DNA of 64,000 nt from an uncultured Lachnospiraceae bacterium (GTDB lineage: Bacteria; Bacillota; Clostridia; Lachnospirales; Lachnospiraceae), in the NCBI GenBank assembly GCA_934438085.1, contig CAKSBC010000013.1, forward strand, positions 1 to 64,000, written 5' to 3'. The position numbers and the translations under genes are program-made. The notes under the pieces were generated by a model. The model had not been told where the DNA came from, did not search any database, and was given only the letters and a program-made list of their open reading frames with translations. Of the stretch, positions 61,394-64,000 are shown in pieces (within the stretch, counting starts at the first letter, position 1; every line of letters starts with the position of its first letter).

Positions 61394-64000
61394 GCTTCAC
61401 GGTACTGCCTCAGTGTATGAACATGTTAAAACAGGGGCAAAAGTATTTACCATAAAGAATAATGACCGCAATAAGGTATTCATGATAGGCTTCAGAACTA
61501 CTCCTGAAAACTCAACCGGAGTGGCACATATCATGGAGCATTCGGTATTATGCGGCTCGGAAAAGTATCCGATAAAGGATCCATTTGTAGAGCTTGCAAA
61601 GGGTTCGCTCAATACCTTTTTAAATGCAATGACCTATCCGGATAAGACCGTTTATCCTGTGGCCTCTGTCAATGATAAGGATTTCATGAATCTTATGGAT
61701 GTTTATCTTGATTCTGTTTTTCATCCTAATGTCTACAGAGAGCCAAAGATATTCAGACAGGAAGGCTGGCATTATGAGATAGACGATAACGGCGGCGAGA
61801 ACGAAACTATCAGGCTTAACGGCGTTGTCTATAATGAAATGAAGGGTGCATTCTCAAACCCGGATTCGGTACTTGAGCGCTATACACTGAGATCTCTTTT
61901 CCCTGATACGACCTATGCCAATGAGTCAGGCGGAATTCCTGAGGTCATTCCTGAGCTTAGCTATGAGGAATTTCTGGATTTCCATAATAAATATTATCAT
62001 CCGTCAAACTCCTACATTTATCTCTACGGAGACATGGATATGGAGGAAAAGCTTGCTTGGATCGATGAGCATTATTTGAAAGAGTATGACAGAATAGAGG
62101 TGGAAAGCTCTGTAAATGAGCAGAAGCCTTATCTTAAGCCTAAATATGATGTAGAGCATTATGCTGTAAGTGAAAATGAGGACGAAAAAGGAAAGACATA
62201 CCTTTCCGAAAACTATGTCATCCTGGATGAGCCTACGCAGGAAAACAGCTTTGCATGGCAGGTGCTTGATTTCATACTGCTTAGTTCACCTGGGGCAGTG
62301 TTAAGAGAAGCCCTTGTAAAGGCAGGTATCGGAGACGACATTGAGGGCGGTTATAACGGCGAAATAAGACAGCCGTATTTTTCTGTTATCGCGAAAAATA
62401 CTGACGAGGAAAAAACAGAGGAATTTAAGCGCATAATACGCGATACATTAAGCAATCTTTGCGAAAAGGGAATCAGCAAAAAAAGTCTTCGGGCAGCGCT
62501 TAATTTTATAGAATTCAAGTATCGTGAAGAGGACTACGGAACTCTTCCGGCAGGTCTTTCGCTCGGACTTAATGTGCTTGCAAGCTGGCTCTATGACAGA
62601 GACCCTTATGAGTATATCTGCTATAACGATGCAATAAGCTCACTTAAAGAAAAGATAGATACGGATTATTTTGAGCAGCTTATAAAGAGAAATATTCTTG
62701 AAAATGATTTCAGTGCAGTAGTAAATATTCTGCCTGAAAAAGGACTTACCACAAGGCAGGATGAGAAGCTTAAAGAAAAGCTTGAAAGCTTCAGACTGTC
62801 CTTAAGTGCTGAGGAGAAAAACGCTCTTGCAGCAGATACTAAAGCGCTTAAGGAATATCAAAGTGAGCCTGACAGTGCAGAGGATCTTGCGAAGCTTCCT
62901 GTACTTGAAATCACTGATATAGATAAAAATGCGGAAAAGCTCAATGCTGTAATGGATAACAGCATCATTTTCTCTGAGGCAGATACCAGCGGCATTGCAT
63001 ATATAAGAGTGCTTTTCGATACAGAGGGCTTTAATGAGGATGAGGTACAGTTTGCGGCATTCTTAAAAGAGCTTTTCGGAGAGATGAATACAACAAAGCA
63101 CAGCTACAGCGATCTGTTCGATGAGATACTTCTTAATACGGGAGGCGTTTCTTTTAAGCTTGATTCATACCCGGTAAGAGAAAAGGCAGGCGGTGAGGTC
63201 AGCTTTAAGGGCATCTGTTCAATTGAGCTGAGAGTTCTTGAAGATAAGATAAAAGACGGATTAGAGCTCCTTTCCGAAATGATAAATGATACTGTGCTCA
63301 ATGATCACAACAGGATCGCAGAGCTTCTCAATGAAGAAAAGAGTCAGCAGAGAGCAGCTATAGAAGGAGCTATGCATAAAACTGCGGTAACGAGAGCTGC
63401 CTCATATTTCAGTGATGCACAAAGATATCATGATCTTACAACAGGCATAGCATATTATGACTTTATAAATGCTGCTGCAAAGCTTTCAAAGCAGCCTGTG
63501 CATATGAAGCGCTTTATAAAGACACTTGAGAGCATAAGAAAGAGACTCTTTACAAAGGATCGCGTAAGCTTTGCACTTTACGGAAGCAAAAATGCAGAGA
63601 TAATTATGCAGGAGGCTATTAAGCAGTTTAAAGACACGCTTTCAAGCGGAGAAGACGGCGCTGCAATTACGACAGGAAGGACTGTGTCAAAGGTCAGCTG
63701 CCTTAATGAGGGCTTCAGAACCAGCTCGCAAGTAAATTATGTTGCACGCTGCGGAAGCTTTAAGAATCATGGCTTAAATTACAGCGGAGGACTGCAGGTG
63801 CTCAGAATGATGCTCAGCTATGAGTATCTTTGGATGAAGCTGAGAGTTCTCGGCGGAGCATATGGCTGTATGGCAGCATTTACCAACAGCGGACTCGGTT
63901 ATCTTGTATCATACAGAGACCCTGAAATATCAAAAACAAACGGTATATATGAGGAGCTTCCTCAATATCTGGATGAGTGGCAGGGCGACGAGAATACTGT
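61350..64000 (+). CDS. M16C insulinase-like metallopeptidase (3' end outside window)
   Basis: The frame is open from ATG 61350 to the window end, 883 codons, while presequence-protease-type enzymes are about 970 residues. The inverted zinc motif HIMEH (His60, Glu63, His64) and the distal Glu in VVYNEMKGAFSNP are intact. SVLCGSEKYP, FLNAMTYPDKTVYPVAS and the second M16 half (from about 515 on) follow the family pattern. It likely degrades peptides in the cytosol. It overlaps the YdcF-type gene by 44 bases in another frame; GGGGA is 12 bases before the ATG. Confidence 0.93.
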   Translation, partial: MKEKYRLIEQREADELHGTASVYEHVKTGAKVFTIKNNDRNKVFMIGFRTTPENSTGVAHIMEHSVLCGSEKYPIKDPFVELAKGSLNTFLNAMTYPDKTVYPVASVNDKDFMNLMDVYLDSVFHPNVYREPKIFRQEGWHYEIDDNGGENETIRLNGVVYNEMKGAFSNPDSVLERYTLRSLFPDTTYANESGGIPEVIPELSYEEFLDFHNKYYHPSNSYIYLYGDMDMEEKLAWIDEHYLKEYDRIEVESSVNEQKPYLKPKYDVEHYAVSENEDEKGKTYLSENYVILDEPTQENSFAWQVLDFILLSSPGAVLREALVKAGIGDDIEGGYNGEIRQPYFSVIAKNTDEEKTEEFKRIIRDTLSNLCEKGISKKSLRAALNFIEFKYREEDYGTLPAGLSLGLNVLASWLYDRDPYEYICYNDAISSLKEKIDTDYFEQLIKRNILENDFSAVVNILPEKGLTTRQDEKLKEKLESFRLSLSAEEKNALAADTKALKEYQSEPDSAEDLAKLPVLEITDIDKNAEKLNAVMDNSIIFSEADTSGIAYIRVLFDTEGFNEDEVQFAAFLKELFGEMNTTKHSYSDLFDEILLNTGGVSFKLDSYPVREKAGGEVSFKGICSIELRVLEDKIKDGLELLSEMINDTVLNDHNRIAELLNEEKSQQRAAIEGAMHKTAVTRAASYFSDAQRYHDLTTGIAYYDFINAAAKLSKQPVHMKRFIKTLESIRKRLFTKDRVSFALYGSKNAEIIMQEAIKQFKDTLSSGEDGAAITTGRTVSKVSCLNEGFRTSSQVNYVARCGSFKNHGLNYSGGLQVLRMMLSYEYLWMKLRVLGGAYGCMAAFTNSGLGYLVSYRDPEISKTNGIYEELPQYLDEWQGDENT

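Noticed and set aside
1..64000. tRNA, rRNA or CRISPR arrays
   Set aside because: No cloverleaf, rRNA-like or regularly spaced repeat array was seen on reading all gaps; a weakly conserved tRNA could still be missed without a covariance search.

Overview
The window is chromosomal DNA from an anaerobic, moderately AT-rich Firmicute. It is most likely a member of the Lachnospiraceae or a related clostridial family; this is an inference from gene content, with no 16S gene present. Supporting genes are a six-gene Rnf ferredoxin:NAD+ oxidoreductase operon, desulfoferrodoxin plus rubrerythrin, a pyrophosphate-type phosphofructokinase, pyruvate phosphate dikinase, ATP-dependent PEP carboxykinase, RNase J, and the ireB-ruvX-DUF1292 cluster.

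Layout. 1-5.2 kb is accessory: a nearly complete IS3-family element starts one base inside the window, followed by the dfx/rbr oxygen-defence pair, a HIRAN-domain protein, an alcohol dehydrogenase remnant, a membrane diguanylate cyclase and a DUF1294 protein. 5.2-13.7 kb holds methionine gamma-lyase, an NhaC-type antiporter, a secreted coiled-coil protein divergent from a two-component system, and a subgroup Ic aspartate aminotransferase. 13.8-17.7 kb carries DNA ligase (apparently on a leaderless mRNA), KDPG aldolase and an EamA transporter. 18.2-23.3 kb is rnfCDGEAB. 23.6-28.5 kb has purF, two candidate small RNA genes, an orphan radical SAM protein and pckA. 28.7-36.6 kb is a long + strand run (VTT membrane protein, prmA, nnrD, serC, serA, DUF1015, rsmE), followed by fba and pfp. 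39.0-42.8 kb on the minus strand holds iscS-thiI and coaBC; divergently at 43.0 kb lie a pantothenate-type ECF S-component and coaX, then ppdK. 47.4-50.5 kb is a second accessory patch with two DUF4143-type ATPases, the first bracketed by a 122-bp direct repeat. 50.8-64 kb has a GGDEF-REC-HD-GYP protein, mtaB, ireB, ruvX, DUF1292, RNase J, an MltG-like fragment protein, trmR, a U32 peptidase, a YdcF protein and a 3'-truncated M16C peptidase.

How it works together. Rnf couples ferredoxin oxidation to ion pumping. pfp, fba, ppdK and pckA form a PPi/ATP-flexible glycolytic and anaplerotic node. serC/serA branch serine from 3-phosphoglycerate. coaBC, coaX and the ECF S-component cover pantothenate uptake and early CoA synthesis. 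iscS and thiI supply sulfur to tRNA/thiamine, and mtaB, trmR, U32, rsmE and prmA modify tRNA, rRNA and ribosomal protein. Two proteins make or break c-di-GMP.

Most interesting for follow-up: two adjacent terminator-ended, promoter-like intergenic units at 25.1-25.54 kb that look like regulatory RNAs; the 122-bp duplication plus 37-bp palindrome around the DUF4143 ATPases; the leaderless ligA start; and a cluster of GTGATAA dyads upstream of methionine gamma-lyase. I saw no rRNA, tRNA or CRISPR.
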